NCBI RefSeq assembly: GCF_026167665.1
Contig: NZ_CP098740.1
Coordinates: 6,448,001 to 6,512,000 of the forward strand
DNA length: 64,000 nt
Source: Streptomyces drozdowiczii
Lineage (GTDB): Bacteria; Actinomycetota; Actinomycetes; Streptomycetales; Streptomycetaceae
Direction: 5' to 3'
Shown here in pieces: positions 46,765-56,887 of the stretch. The notes below the pieces were generated by a model, which was not told where the DNA came from, searched no databases, and saw nothing but the letters and a program-made list of their open reading frames with translations. A program made the translations under genes and the position numbers. Numbering within the stretch: the first letter of the stretch is position 1; each line of letters begins with the position of its first letter.

Positions 46765-47331
46765 GTGCCCGCATCCGCTCCGACGGGGACGCCCCCGCCC
46801 CTCGCCGCCCCCGCTCCGGCAGCCTTCCGGCACGTCCTGGGCCATGTGCCGACCTCGGTCTGCGTGGTGACCGCCGCGACGGCCGCCGGCCCGGTCGGCG
46901 TCACCGTCGGCAGCTTCACCTCCGTGTCGCTGGAACCGCCCCTGGTCGCGTTCTGGGCGGGCGCCGCGTCGGCCAGCGCGGACGCCGTCGTACGGGCAGG
47001 GCGGTTCGGCGTCAACGTACTGGCCGAGGACCAGCGGGAGGTGTGCGCGGCCTTCGCGCGGCGGACCCCCGACCGGTTCGCCACCGGCGACTGGGAGTAC
47101 CCGCCGGACGGGCCGCCCCGCCTCGGCGGTGCGGCGGCCTGGCTCACCTGCGATGTGGAAGGAAGCGTTCCGGCGGGTGACCATGTGATGGTGATCGGCC
47201 GCGTCCTGGACCTGGCCGCCGCCGACGGGCCGCGCCGCCCGCTCCTCTTCCACCGGGGCCGGCTGGTCCGCCTCGACCGCGCGCACGCGGTGCACGCGCC
47301 CACCCACTCCTTCGGCTGGTGGGACCGCTGA
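46765..47331 (+). CDS. Flavin reductase (HpaC/DIM6-NTAB family)
   Basis: 188 aa. Supplies reduced flavin to a partner oxygenase. Family pattern: FRHVLGHVPTSVCVVTAAT, GVTVGSFTSVSLEPPLVAFW, FGVNVLAEDQREVCAAFA and GDHVMVIGRVLDL. Start: GTG 46765 with GCAGGAGG 6 bases upstream; the long open frame back to 46468 is non-coding leader. Divergent from the oxygenase gene and followed 29 bp later by the SnoaL-like gene on the same strand. Confidence 0.92.
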   Translation: MPASAPTGTPPPLAAPAPAAFRHVLGHVPTSVCVVTAATAAGPVGVTVGSFTSVSLEPPLVAFWAGAASASADAVVRAGRFGVNVLAEDQREVCAAFARRTPDRFATGDWEYPPDGPPRLGGAAAWLTCDVEGSVPAGDHVMVIGRVLDLAAADGPRRPLLFHRGRLVRLDRAHAVHAPTHSFGWWDR

Positions 47332-47360
47332 CCGCCGCCGACGCCCCCACGGGAGGCCCC

Positions 47361-47783
47361 ATGACGGACACCGAAAGCGTCACGCAGACCGTGCTGCGCG
47401 AGCGCCAGGGCCTGTCGTCACATTCCCGTCGTCCGCCCGGCAGACGGGAATGTGACGACAGTCCCTGGGCCCGGGACCGGGGCTGGTGGGACCGGATGCG
47501 CGCCTGCTACTGGCCCGACTCCGTGGTGAACCTCAGCTGGTACCGGGGCTCCGGCCCCGGATTCGTGGACGCCTCCGCGCACATGGCCGGGCGCGGCGAC
47601 GCCAGCGTGCACCGCCTCTCCCCGCCCGCCGTGCGGATCGCGCCGTACCGGGCGCCCTACGCGATCCTCGCGTGCCACCTCGACCGGCGCGGATACCCCG
47701 TCTCCGGCGAGCTGCTGGGCGACGACCGCCCGGAGCGGGCCGCCGCCTTCTACGACGACACGCTGAAGTGGCTCGCCGGCTGA
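47361..47783 (+). CDS. SnoaL-like (NTF2-fold) protein, altered: palindromic insertion and apparent internal deletion
   Basis: 140 aa as read from ATG 47361. ARDRGWWDRMRACYWPDSVVNLSW and GSGPGFVDASAHM match the start of SnoaL_4-type NTF2-fold proteins. Between VLRERQ and ARDRGWW, 20 residues (GLSSHSRRPPGRRECDDSPW) come from a palindromic DNA insert at 47405-47468 that keeps the frame. After HRLSPPAVRI the sequence jumps to APYRAPYAILACHLDRRGYP, the usual C-terminal part; the middle of the fold (roughly 60-70 residues in such proteins, from memory) seems missing. It may be non-functional. It sits between the flavin reductase and amidohydrolase genes in one transcription unit. Confidence 0.6.
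   Translation: MTDTESVTQTVLRERQGLSSHSRRPPGRRECDDSPWARDRGWWDRMRACYWPDSVVNLSWYRGSGPGFVDASAHMAGRGDASVHRLSPPAVRIAPYRAPYAILACHLDRRGYPVSGELLGDDRPERAAAFYDDTLKWLAG
47405..47468 (+). repeat. 64-bp near-perfect palindromic element inserted in a coding sequence
   Basis: Arms 47405-47430 and 47443-47468 (26 nt each) pair at 25 of 26 positions around a 12-nt loop. The inner 19 bases, CTGTCGTCACATTCCCGTC, are perfectly matched. The core is less GC-rich than its surroundings (CACATTCC/GGAATGTG). It adds exactly 20 codons without a stop. Size and structure resemble small palindromic mobile units (REP/RPE/MITE-like). No second copy is seen in this window. Confidence 0.8.
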
Positions 47784-47814
47784 AACCGCTCGCCCCCACC
47801 GCAAGGAGCACCCC

Positions 47815-48756
47815 ATGACCCCGACCGGACTCATCGACGTCCACGCCCACTTCGTCACCGACGCCTACGCCGACGCCGCCCGCTCCGCCGGGATCACGCA
47901 CCCCGACGGCATGCCCGGCTGGCCCTCCTGGAGCGTCGAGCAGCACCTCGACCTGATGGACGACGCCGGAATCGCCAGGTCCTACCTGTCGGTCTCCTCG
48001 CCCGGCGTGCACTTCGGGGACGACCGCGCGGCCCGCGCCCTGGCCCGGGAGGTCAACGGGTTCGGCGCCCGCGTCCGCGCCGGACACCCGGACCGCTTCG
48101 GCCAGTTCGCCTCGCTGCCGCTGCCCGATGTGGAGGGCGCGCTCACCGAGGCCGCGTACGCGCTCGACGTCCTCGGCGCCGACGGGGTCGCCGTGGAGAC
48201 CAACCACCACGGCCTCTACCTGGGCGATCCCCGCCTCGAACCGCTGTGGGAAGCGCTCGACTCGCGCGGCGCCCTCGTCTTCGTCCACCCCACCTCGCCG
48301 CCGCACGCGGACGAGACCGCCCTCGGCCGGCCGCGCCCGATGCTGGAATTCCTCTTCGACACCGCCCGCGCCGCGAGCGACCTGCTGCTGCGCGGGGTGT
48401 TCACCCGCCACCCCCGGATCCGCTGGGTGCTGACCCACGGCGGGGGAGCGCTGCCGCTGCTCGCGGACCGCATCGACCTGTTCCGTACGATCACCGGCGG
48501 CGACGGACCAAGCGCGGTGGAACAGCTCGGCCGCCTCTGGTACGACATGGCCGGGACGCCGTTCCCCCGCCAGATCCCGGCCCTCGACGCCGCGTTCGGC
48601 ACCGAGCGCCTGCTGTACGGCAGCGACTACTGCTGGACCCCCGCCGAGGCGGCCCGCGCCCAGATCGCCTCCGTCGACGCGGCCGTCCCGCCCTCCGCCA
48701 CCGACACCTGGCGCGACCTCACCACCCGTAACGCGCACCGCCTGTTCGCGGTGTGA
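47815..48756 (+). CDS. ACMSD-family amidohydrolase (decarboxylase-like)
   Basis: 313 aa, TIM-barrel metal enzyme. HxH metal pair at His10/His12 (IDVHAHF), later His in VFVHPTSPP and VLTHGGGALPLL, and metal Asp in LLYGSDYCWTP. These are the ligands of the 2-amino-3-carboxymuconate-6-semialdehyde decarboxylase group, which also includes salicylate-type and 6-methylsalicylate decarboxylases. Non-oxidative decarboxylation of an aromatic acid or ring-cleavage product is likely. AAGGAG precedes ATG 47815. Co-directional with its neighbours on both sides. Confidence 0.9.
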   Translation: MTPTGLIDVHAHFVTDAYADAARSAGITHPDGMPGWPSWSVEQHLDLMDDAGIARSYLSVSSPGVHFGDDRAARALAREVNGFGARVRAGHPDRFGQFASLPLPDVEGALTEAAYALDVLGADGVAVETNHHGLYLGDPRLEPLWEALDSRGALVFVHPTSPPHADETALGRPRPMLEFLFDTARAASDLLLRGVFTRHPRIRWVLTHGGGALPLLADRIDLFRTITGGDGPSAVEQLGRLWYDMAGTPFPRQIPALDAAFGTERLLYGSDYCWTPAEAARAQIASVDAAVPPSATDTWRDLTTRNAHRLFAV

Positions 48757-48790
48757 CGGCCGACCCACGACGACGACAGTCAGGAGAGAC

Positions 48791-50236
48791 ATGAGCAGGT
48801 ACGTCGACCCCTCATCGGTCACCGGCCAGGTGCTGGTCAGGGACGTCACCGTGGTGGACCCGCTGGACGGGACCGCCGCCCCCGGGCAGGACGTGCTCAC
48901 CGAGAACGGCCGGATCACCGCCGTCACGGCCACCGGCGCCCCGCCGGGCGACCGCCCTGTGGTGGACGGACGGGGCCGGTTCGCCGTACCGGCGTACATG
49001 GACATGCACCTGCACGCCCTGAACACCCCGGACGACGTCGACGGCAGCTACGCCCTCATGCTCGCCAACGGCATCGCCGGCTTCCGCCAGATGTCGGGCA
49101 GCCGGGCGCTCCTGAAGTCCCGGCGCGAGGGCACCCTGCCCAGGCCCACCGGCGCACCGGACCTGAAGGCGACCGCCGGCGACCTCCTCACCCCGTTCAA
49201 CGCGAGCACGCCCGACGACGCGGTGCGGGCCGTACGGGAACAGCACCGGGACGGCGCCGACTTCGTCAAGGCGGGCATGACCACCCGCGCGACCTTCCTC
49301 GCCGCCCTCGGCGAGGCCAACCGGCTCGGCATCCGCCTGGGCGGCCATCTCCCCGCCGACCTCGACCCGCGCGACGCCGCACGCGGCGGGGTCTGGTCGA
49401 TCGAGCACCTGGGCCCCGGCGTCACCGTCTTCGCCGCCGCCTCCTCCCGCGAGGCCGAGGTACGGGCCCGCAACGCCACCCGCAAGCTCCCGCCGCTCCC
49501 CAAGCTGAGGTTCCCCGGCGCCGACCGGCTGGTGACCCGGCTGATCAAGGGCATGGTCGTGAACCCGGCCACCCACACCTCCGAGCACGAGGCCCACGCG
49601 TACGCGCTCGCCGACGGCTCGTACGACCAGCGGAAGGCCGAGGAGCTGGCCGCCCTCTTCACCGAGCACACCACCTGGCAGTGCCCCACCCTGATCCGCG
49701 TCCACACCCAGCAGTTCGGCGACGCGCCCGAACACACCGGCGACCCGAGGCGCCGCTACATGGCGCCCGGGGAGCTGCGGGCCTGGGACAAGTCGGTACG
49801 GAAGTTCGCCCGGCTCCCCGACGTCACCCGCGAGGCCCTGCACCGCCACTGGGCCGCCCAGCTCAGGCTGACCAGGACCTTCGCCGACGCCGGAGTGCCC
49901 ATGGTCGCCGGCACCGACGCCTGCGGGGCGGCGCACATCATCCCGGGCTTCTCGCTGCACGACGAGTTCGACCTGCTCGCCGAGGCCGGTCTCACCCCGC
50001 TGACCATCCTGCGCATGACGACCACCGAACCCGCCCGGTTCCTCGGCGAGGAGGGGACGTCCGGCCGCATCGCCCCCGGAATGCCCGCCGACCTGGTGCT
50101 GCTCGACGAGGACCCGTTGACGGACCACACCGCGCTGCGCCGGATCGCCGGGGTGCTGCGGGAGGGCTCCTGGTGGTCCCGCGCCGACCTCGATACCGTG
50201 CTGGAACGCGTCGCCGCCGCGCCCGGCGCCCGCTGA
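48791..50236 (+). CDS. Amidohydrolase-family protein (imidazolonepropionase/prolidase-like)
   Basis: 481 aa. Composite amidohydrolase: an N-terminal beta-sandwich (VLVRDVTVVDPLDGTAAPGQDVLTENGRI), HxH motif AYMDMHLHAL, Lys in ADFVKAGMTT (possible carboxylated Lys), His in GGHLPADLD and WSIEHLGPG, Asp in VAGTDACG, and the closing SGRIAPGMPADLVLLDEDP. It resembles metal-dependent hydrolases acting on amide or lactone bonds. Ribosome site AGGAGAG, ATG 48791, 34 bp after the ACMSD gene. Specific substrate is unknown. Confidence 0.88.
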   Translation: MSRYVDPSSVTGQVLVRDVTVVDPLDGTAAPGQDVLTENGRITAVTATGAPPGDRPVVDGRGRFAVPAYMDMHLHALNTPDDVDGSYALMLANGIAGFRQMSGSRALLKSRREGTLPRPTGAPDLKATAGDLLTPFNASTPDDAVRAVREQHRDGADFVKAGMTTRATFLAALGEANRLGIRLGGHLPADLDPRDAARGGVWSIEHLGPGVTVFAAASSREAEVRARNATRKLPPLPKLRFPGADRLVTRLIKGMVVNPATHTSEHEAHAYALADGSYDQRKAEELAALFTEHTTWQCPTLIRVHTQQFGDAPEHTGDPRRRYMAPGELRAWDKSVRKFARLPDVTREALHRHWAAQLRLTRTFADAGVPMVAGTDACGAAHIIPGFSLHDEFDLLAEAGLTPLTILRMTTTEPARFLGEEGTSGRIAPGMPADLVLLDEDPLTDHTALRRIAGVLREGSWWSRADLDTVLERVAAAPGAR

Positions 50237-50290
50237 CCACCGCACCCGTCCGCACCGGCCGGACCGCCCCCGAGCGGGAGGGACACGTAC

Positions 50291-51207
50291 ATGACGGAAG
50301 CCGACCCCGGGCTCTTCGGGCCCGCATCGGTCACCTGGCAGCTGCACGGCGACCCGATGATGTGGATCGCCGGGGTACGGGCGCTCCATCTCCAGGCGCT
50401 CCACCCCCTCGCCGTGCGCGGCGTGATGCAGAACTCCGACTTCCGCGAGGACGCCTGGGGCCGGCTCATGCGCACGGCCGGCTTCGTCGGCACCATCACC
50501 TACGGCACCACCGAGGCCGCCGAGAAGGCGGGCGCCCGGGTCCGGAGGATCCACGCCCGCCTGAAGGTCACCGACCCGGCCACCGGGACCGTCCACGGCG
50601 TGGACGAGCCCGAGCTGCTGCTCTGGGTGCACTGCGCCGAAGCCGACTCCTACCTCCAGGTCCTGCGCCGCTCCGGCTACCCGCTCACCGCCCGGCAGGC
50701 CGACCAGTACCTCGCCGAGCACCGGCACAGCGCCCGGCTCGTCGGACTCGACCCGCGGGACGTGCCCGCGACGACCGCCGAGATGGCCGACTACTTCGCC
50801 GGCATCCGGCCCCGGCTCGCCCGCACCCCGGAGGCGCTGGACGTCGACAGCTTCCTGCGCCGCCCGCCCGTGCCCCCGCCGCTCGTCCCCGTACGCGCCC
50901 TGCTGTGGCAACGCGTGGCCGCCCTCGCGTACCAGTCGCTGCCGCCGTTCGCCCAGGAGCTGTACGGGAGGACGGCGCCGCCGCCCGCCGCCGTGGACCG
51001 CCGGCTGCGCACCGCCGGGGCGCTCCTGCGGGCCGTTCCCGCGCGGCTGCGCTGGCGGCTTCCGCCCGGTCACATCGTGAACGCGATGGCCCGGCTCGGG
51101 CCCGGCAGCCGCCCCACCCCGTACACACTGAAGAGGCAGGCAGCCATACTGGACGGACCTGGGAGGGTGCGGCGGCAGCGGGCTGAACGACGGGGGCGGC
51201 AACAGGG

Positions 51208-51226
<19 letters not shown>
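50291..51226 (+). CDS. MpaB/DUF2236-family oxygenase-like protein
   Basis: 311 aa. DUF2236 (ER-bound oxygenase MpaB/latex-clearing Lcp-related) pattern: VTWQLHGDPMMWIAGVRALHLQALHPLAVRGVMQNS near the N-terminus, GTTEAAEKAGARVRRIHARLKV, and LLLWVHCAEADSYL, with His residues that bind heme in characterised relatives. Members cleave C=C bonds or act on isoprenoid-like chains; here the substrate is unknown. Ribosome site GGAGGG, ATG 50291. The last 19 bases overlap the kinase gene, so the two are translationally linked. Confidence 0.9.
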
Positions 51227-53253
<2,027 letters not shown>

Positions 53254-53273
53254 CGCGGGCCGCGCACACCGGA

Positions 53274-53305
53274 GCGGGGCGGGCGGCCGGGCCCGCCCGC
53301 CCCGC
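53274..53305 (+). terminator. Bidirectional terminator between the kinase and serine hydrolase genes
   Basis: A perfect 13-bp stem GCGGGGCGGGCGG (53274-53286)/CCGCCCGCCCCGC (53293-53305) with a 6-nt loop, in the 67-bp gap between convergent stops. Confidence 0.8.
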
Positions 53306-53320
53306 GTCCCGGACGGCCGG

Positions 53321-55150
53321 TCAGTCGGCCGATGCGGCCCAGCCCTTCGCCTCGATCCGCCGGGCGTCCGACGGGCGGCCCTCGTCGAAGACCGTACGGC
53401 CGCCGTCCTCCACCTTGATGGCGTCCACGTACACCCCACGGCCCACGTACAGCTGATCCGTGGTGTAGCGCCACCTCAGCAGCACCCCGGCGCCGCGCAC
53501 TCCGGCGAGGCCGGCGTCCAGGCGGTGCCAGACCCGGCCCGACCAGCCGGACAGCGAGCCGCCCGGGTGCTCCTCGGGCCGGGGGCGCCCGCCCTGCCCC
53601 GTCGGCGCCGTGGTGAACGGGACCGGCTGCCAGGTGGCACCGGCGTCCGTCGAAGCCTCCAGGTACAGGAAATCGGACGCCGGCTCGGTGTCCCACCACA
53701 GCGCGCAGCTCAGCCGGGCCCGCGAGGAGGCGAGCGGCAGGGCCGGCAGCGCCAGGGTGGCCGTGGACGCGCTCGCCATCCCGGAGAACCAGGCGGTACG
53801 GCCCCGGGCCGGGCGGACCGCGACGGCGCGGGCCATCTGGTTGGCGGTGGCCACGCGCGGCGCGCTGCCGGACCGCCAGTTGCGCACCGGGTGCACCGAG
53901 TTGCCCAGCACGATCAGGAACGAGTCCGTGGACGGGTCCAGGACCAGGCTGGTCCCGGTGAAGCCGGTGTGCCCGGCCGTCCGGGGCGTGGCCATGGCGC
54001 CCATGTACCAGTGCTGGTAGAGCTCGAAGCCCAGGCCGTGCGCGTCACCGGGGAACGCCGTGTTGAAGTCGGTGAACAGCAGGTCGACGGAGTCCGCCGA
54101 GAGGATGCGGGCCCGCCCGTACACCCCGCCGTTGAGCAGGGTGCGCGCCAGGATCGCCAGGTCCCAGGCGCAGGAGAACACCCCGGCGTGCCCGGCGACC
54201 CCGTCCAGGCTGAAGGCGTTCTCGTCGTGCACCTCGCCCCAGACCAGGCCGCGGTCGAGCCCGGACCAGGGGAGCCGGGCGTCCTCGGTCGCGGCGATCT
54301 TCGGCTTCCAGGAGGCGGGCGGGTTGTACCGGGTGCGCCGCATCCCGAGCGGACCGGTGATCCGCTCGCGCAGCAGGACGTCCAGGGTCTGCCCGGTCAG
54401 CTTCTCCAGGACCAGCTGGAGCGAGATCAGGTTGAGGTCGGAGTAGAGGTAGACCGTGCCCGGCGGGTTGGCCGGGACCTCCTTCCACAGCAGCTCCAGC
54501 TTCCCTTCCCGGGTCGGCGCGCTGTAGAGCGGGATCCAGGCGGTGAAACCCGAGGTGTGGGTGAGCAGCTGACGGATCGTGATGTCCTGCTTGCCGCCGC
54601 CCGCGAACTCCGGCAGATAGGAGGCGACCGTCGCCTCCAGCTCCAGCGTGCCGCGCTCGATCTGCTGCACCGCCAGGATCGAGGTGAACAGCTTCGAGAC
54701 CGACGCCAGGTCGAAGACCGTGTCCTCGGCCATCGGGATCTGCTGGTCCTCGGGGAACTCCACCCCGGTGTCGGTGGTCTCGTCGTACGCCGAGTAGCGC
54801 ACCGCCTTGCCGATCGGATGGTGCAGGGCCACCGTGCCGCCCCGCCCCGCGAGGAGCACCGCGCCCGCGTACCACGGGTGCTTCGGCGAGGCTTCCAGGT
54901 AGCGCTCCGCCTCGGTGACCAGCTGGTCGAGCGGTTCCCGCAACAGCCCGGCACGGGCGGCCGATCCGCGCCGCAGCGTCGGCTTCGCGCCCCTGCCCTC
55001 GTGCATCTGTGACGACCCCGCCCCCGACTCCGTGGCAGACGCCGCGCCCGCGAACGGGATCGGCGCCAGGGCGAGTGCCCCGCCCAGGGCCAGCATCCCA
55101 CCACCGAGCCTCCGCCGGCTGATCTCCCCGGCCGCCGTGTCCTCCGTCAT
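53321..55150 (-). CDS. Tat-exported serine hydrolase (beta-lactamase/PBP fold) with C-terminal beta-sandwich domain
   Basis: 609 aa. Twin-arginine signal SRRRLGGGMLALGGALALAP (residues 11-30). Beta-lactamase-fold domain about 70-430: SVSK (Ser150/Lys153), YSD (236-238) and HTGFTG in the KTG position. Residues about 440-609 form a second, Trp-rich beta domain (FLYLEASTDAGATWQPV, WHRLDAGLAGVRGAGVLLRWRY, GVYVDAIKVEDGG) resembling the VEG/MAM-like modules of secreted peptidases. Probably acts on peptidoglycan or esters outside the cell. ATG 55150 is the natural start; the open frame continues far upstream. Confidence 0.9.
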   Translation of the reverse strand: MTEDTAAGEISRRRLGGGMLALGGALALAPIPFAGAASATESGAGSSQMHEGRGAKPTLRRGSAARAGLLREPLDQLVTEAERYLEASPKHPWYAGAVLLAGRGGTVALHHPIGKAVRYSAYDETTDTGVEFPEDQQIPMAEDTVFDLASVSKLFTSILAVQQIERGTLELEATVASYLPEFAGGGKQDITIRQLLTHTSGFTAWIPLYSAPTREGKLELLWKEVPANPPGTVYLYSDLNLISLQLVLEKLTGQTLDVLLRERITGPLGMRRTRYNPPASWKPKIAATEDARLPWSGLDRGLVWGEVHDENAFSLDGVAGHAGVFSCAWDLAILARTLLNGGVYGRARILSADSVDLLFTDFNTAFPGDAHGLGFELYQHWYMGAMATPRTAGHTGFTGTSLVLDPSTDSFLIVLGNSVHPVRNWRSGSAPRVATANQMARAVAVRPARGRTAWFSGMASASTATLALPALPLASSRARLSCALWWDTEPASDFLYLEASTDAGATWQPVPFTTAPTGQGGRPRPEEHPGGSLSGWSGRVWHRLDAGLAGVRGAGVLLRWRYTTDQLYVGRGVYVDAIKVEDGGRTVFDEGRPSDARRIEAKGWAASAD

Positions 55151-55185
55151 GCACAACCCCTTCTCGCTGCCTGATCGCGCTGCCT

Positions 55186-55198
55186 GAAAGTAACTTTC
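55186..55198 (+). promoter_or_regulatory. Palindrome GAAAGT-A-ACTTTC upstream of the serine hydrolase
   Basis: A perfect 6-1-6 inverted repeat 36 bp upstream of the hydrolase ATG (minus strand), with a half-like GTGAAACTTCC about 20 bp further away. It is the kind of GAAA...TTTC site seen near sugar/cell-wall regulators, but I cannot assign one. Confidence 0.45.
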
Positions 55199-55339
55199 GA
55201 AATCTCTTCCGAGCGTGAAACTTCCTGCCGAGCAGAGAGTACTGTCAGGACCCGCTGTGCCGTAGGGGCGGGAGCGGGAAAGAATCTGATGTCGCGTCAG
55301 GCCCTTGACCACCGGCCCCCGGCCGCACAGGATCACGCC

Positions 55340-56839
55340 ATGACCGGTGTACGCAGCAGCACAGTCGACGGCGTCCTGACCCGCAGCGCACGGCGCACCC
55401 CCGAACGGACCGCCCTGCGCTACGCCGGCCGGACCTGGACCTACCGCGAGCTGGACGAGGCCGTCACCACCGCGGCCGCCGCCCTCACCGAGGGCCACGC
55501 GCTGCGCCCGGGGGACCGGGTCGCCGCCTACGCCCACAACTCGGACGCGTATCTGATCGCCTTCCTCGCCTGCGCCCGGGCCGGGCTCGTCCATGTGCCC
55601 GTCAACCAGAACCTGACCGGCGAGGACCTGGCGTACATCCTGCGCCAGTCGGCGTGCTCGCTGGTCCTCACCGACCCGGCCCTCGCGGACCGCGTCCCCG
55701 AGGGCTTCGCCGTGCGGGTGCTGCGCGACGACGAGGGGTCGCTGCTGGCCGAGCTGGGCACCCCGCGCCCGTTCACCCCCGTACGCGAACCGGCCGCCGA
55801 CGACCTGGTCCAGCTGCTCTACACCTCCGGGACCACCGCGCTCCCCAAGGGCGCGATGATGACGCACGGCGCCCTCGTCCACGAGTACGTCAGCGCGATC
55901 ACCGCGCTCGACCTGCGCGCCGGGGACCGGCCCGTCCACGCGCTGCCCCTCTACCACTCGGCGCAGATGCATGTGTTCCTGCTGCCCTACCTCGCGGTGG
56001 GCGCCGAGAACACGGTCCTGGACGCACCGGACGCGGCCCGGATCTTCGACCTGGTCGAGTCGGGGCGGGCCGACAGCCTCTTCGCCCCGCCCACCGTCTG
56101 GATCGGCCTCGCCAACCATCCCGACTTCGCCGCCCGCGACCTCGGCGGCCTGCGCAAGGCGTACTACGGGGCGTCGATCATGCCCGTCCCCGTGCTGGAA
56201 CGCCTCCGCGGCCGGCTGCCCGGTCTCGCCTTCTACAACTGCTTCGGGCAGAGCGAGATCGGCCCGCTGGCCACCGTGCTCGGCCCGGACGAGCACGAGG
56301 GCCGGATGGACTCCTGCGGCAGGCCCGTCCTCTTCGTGGAGGCGAAGGTGGTCGACGAGGACGGCAAGGACGTCCCCGACGGCACCGCGGGCGAGGTGGT
56401 CTACCGCTCGCCCCAGCTGTGCACCGGTTACTGGGACAAGCCGGAGGAGAGCGCGGAGGCGTTCCGGGACGGCTGGTTCCACTCCGGCGACCTCGCCGTC
56501 CGGGACGCGGACGGCTACTTCACGGTGGTCGACCGGGTGAAGGACGTCATCAACTCCGGCGGGGTCCTCGTCGCCTCCCGGCAGGTCGAGGACGCCCTCT
56601 ACACCCACCCCGCCGTCGCCGAGACCGCCGTCGTCGGGCTGCCCGACGAGCGCTGGATCGAGGCCGTCACCGCCGTCGTCGTCCTGAAGGGCGAGGCCAC
56701 CGAGGAGGAGCTGATCGCGCACGCCCGCGAGCGCCTCGCCCACTTCAAGGCGCCCAAGCGGATCGTGTTCACGGACGCCCTCCCGCGCAACGCCAGCGGC
56801 AAGATCCTCAAGCGGGACCTGCGCGACCGCCTCGCCTGA
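55340..56839 (+). CDS. Long-chain fatty acid-CoA ligase/acyl-CoA synthetase (ANL superfamily)
   Basis: 499 aa. AMP-binding P-loop LLYTSGTTALPKGAMMTHG, A5-like FGQSEIGPL, A7 YRSPQLCTGYWDKPE, A8 GWFHSGDLAVRDADGYFTVVDR and C-terminal Lys in NASGKILKRDL are all present, so it should be active. The substrate is likely a fatty or aromatic acid; the sequence resembles the FadD/cyclohexanecarboxylate-CoA ligase group. Start: ATG 55340 with weak ribosome site CAGGAT; GTG-type upstream starts to 55289 are possible. Convergent with PaaK. Confidence 0.9.
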   Translation: MTGVRSSTVDGVLTRSARRTPERTALRYAGRTWTYRELDEAVTTAAAALTEGHALRPGDRVAAYAHNSDAYLIAFLACARAGLVHVPVNQNLTGEDLAYILRQSACSLVLTDPALADRVPEGFAVRVLRDDEGSLLAELGTPRPFTPVREPAADDLVQLLYTSGTTALPKGAMMTHGALVHEYVSAITALDLRAGDRPVHALPLYHSAQMHVFLLPYLAVGAENTVLDAPDAARIFDLVESGRADSLFAPPTVWIGLANHPDFAARDLGGLRKAYYGASIMPVPVLERLRGRLPGLAFYNCFGQSEIGPLATVLGPDEHEGRMDSCGRPVLFVEAKVVDEDGKDVPDGTAGEVVYRSPQLCTGYWDKPEESAEAFRDGWFHSGDLAVRDADGYFTVVDRVKDVINSGGVLVASRQVEDALYTHPAVAETAVVGLPDERWIEAVTAVVVLKGEATEEELIAHARERLAHFKAPKRIVFTDALPRNASGKILKRDLRDRLA

Positions 56840-56887
56840 CGGCCGCCGGGCCGCCTCTCGGATCGTCCTCCCCGGCCGGAAGGGCGG

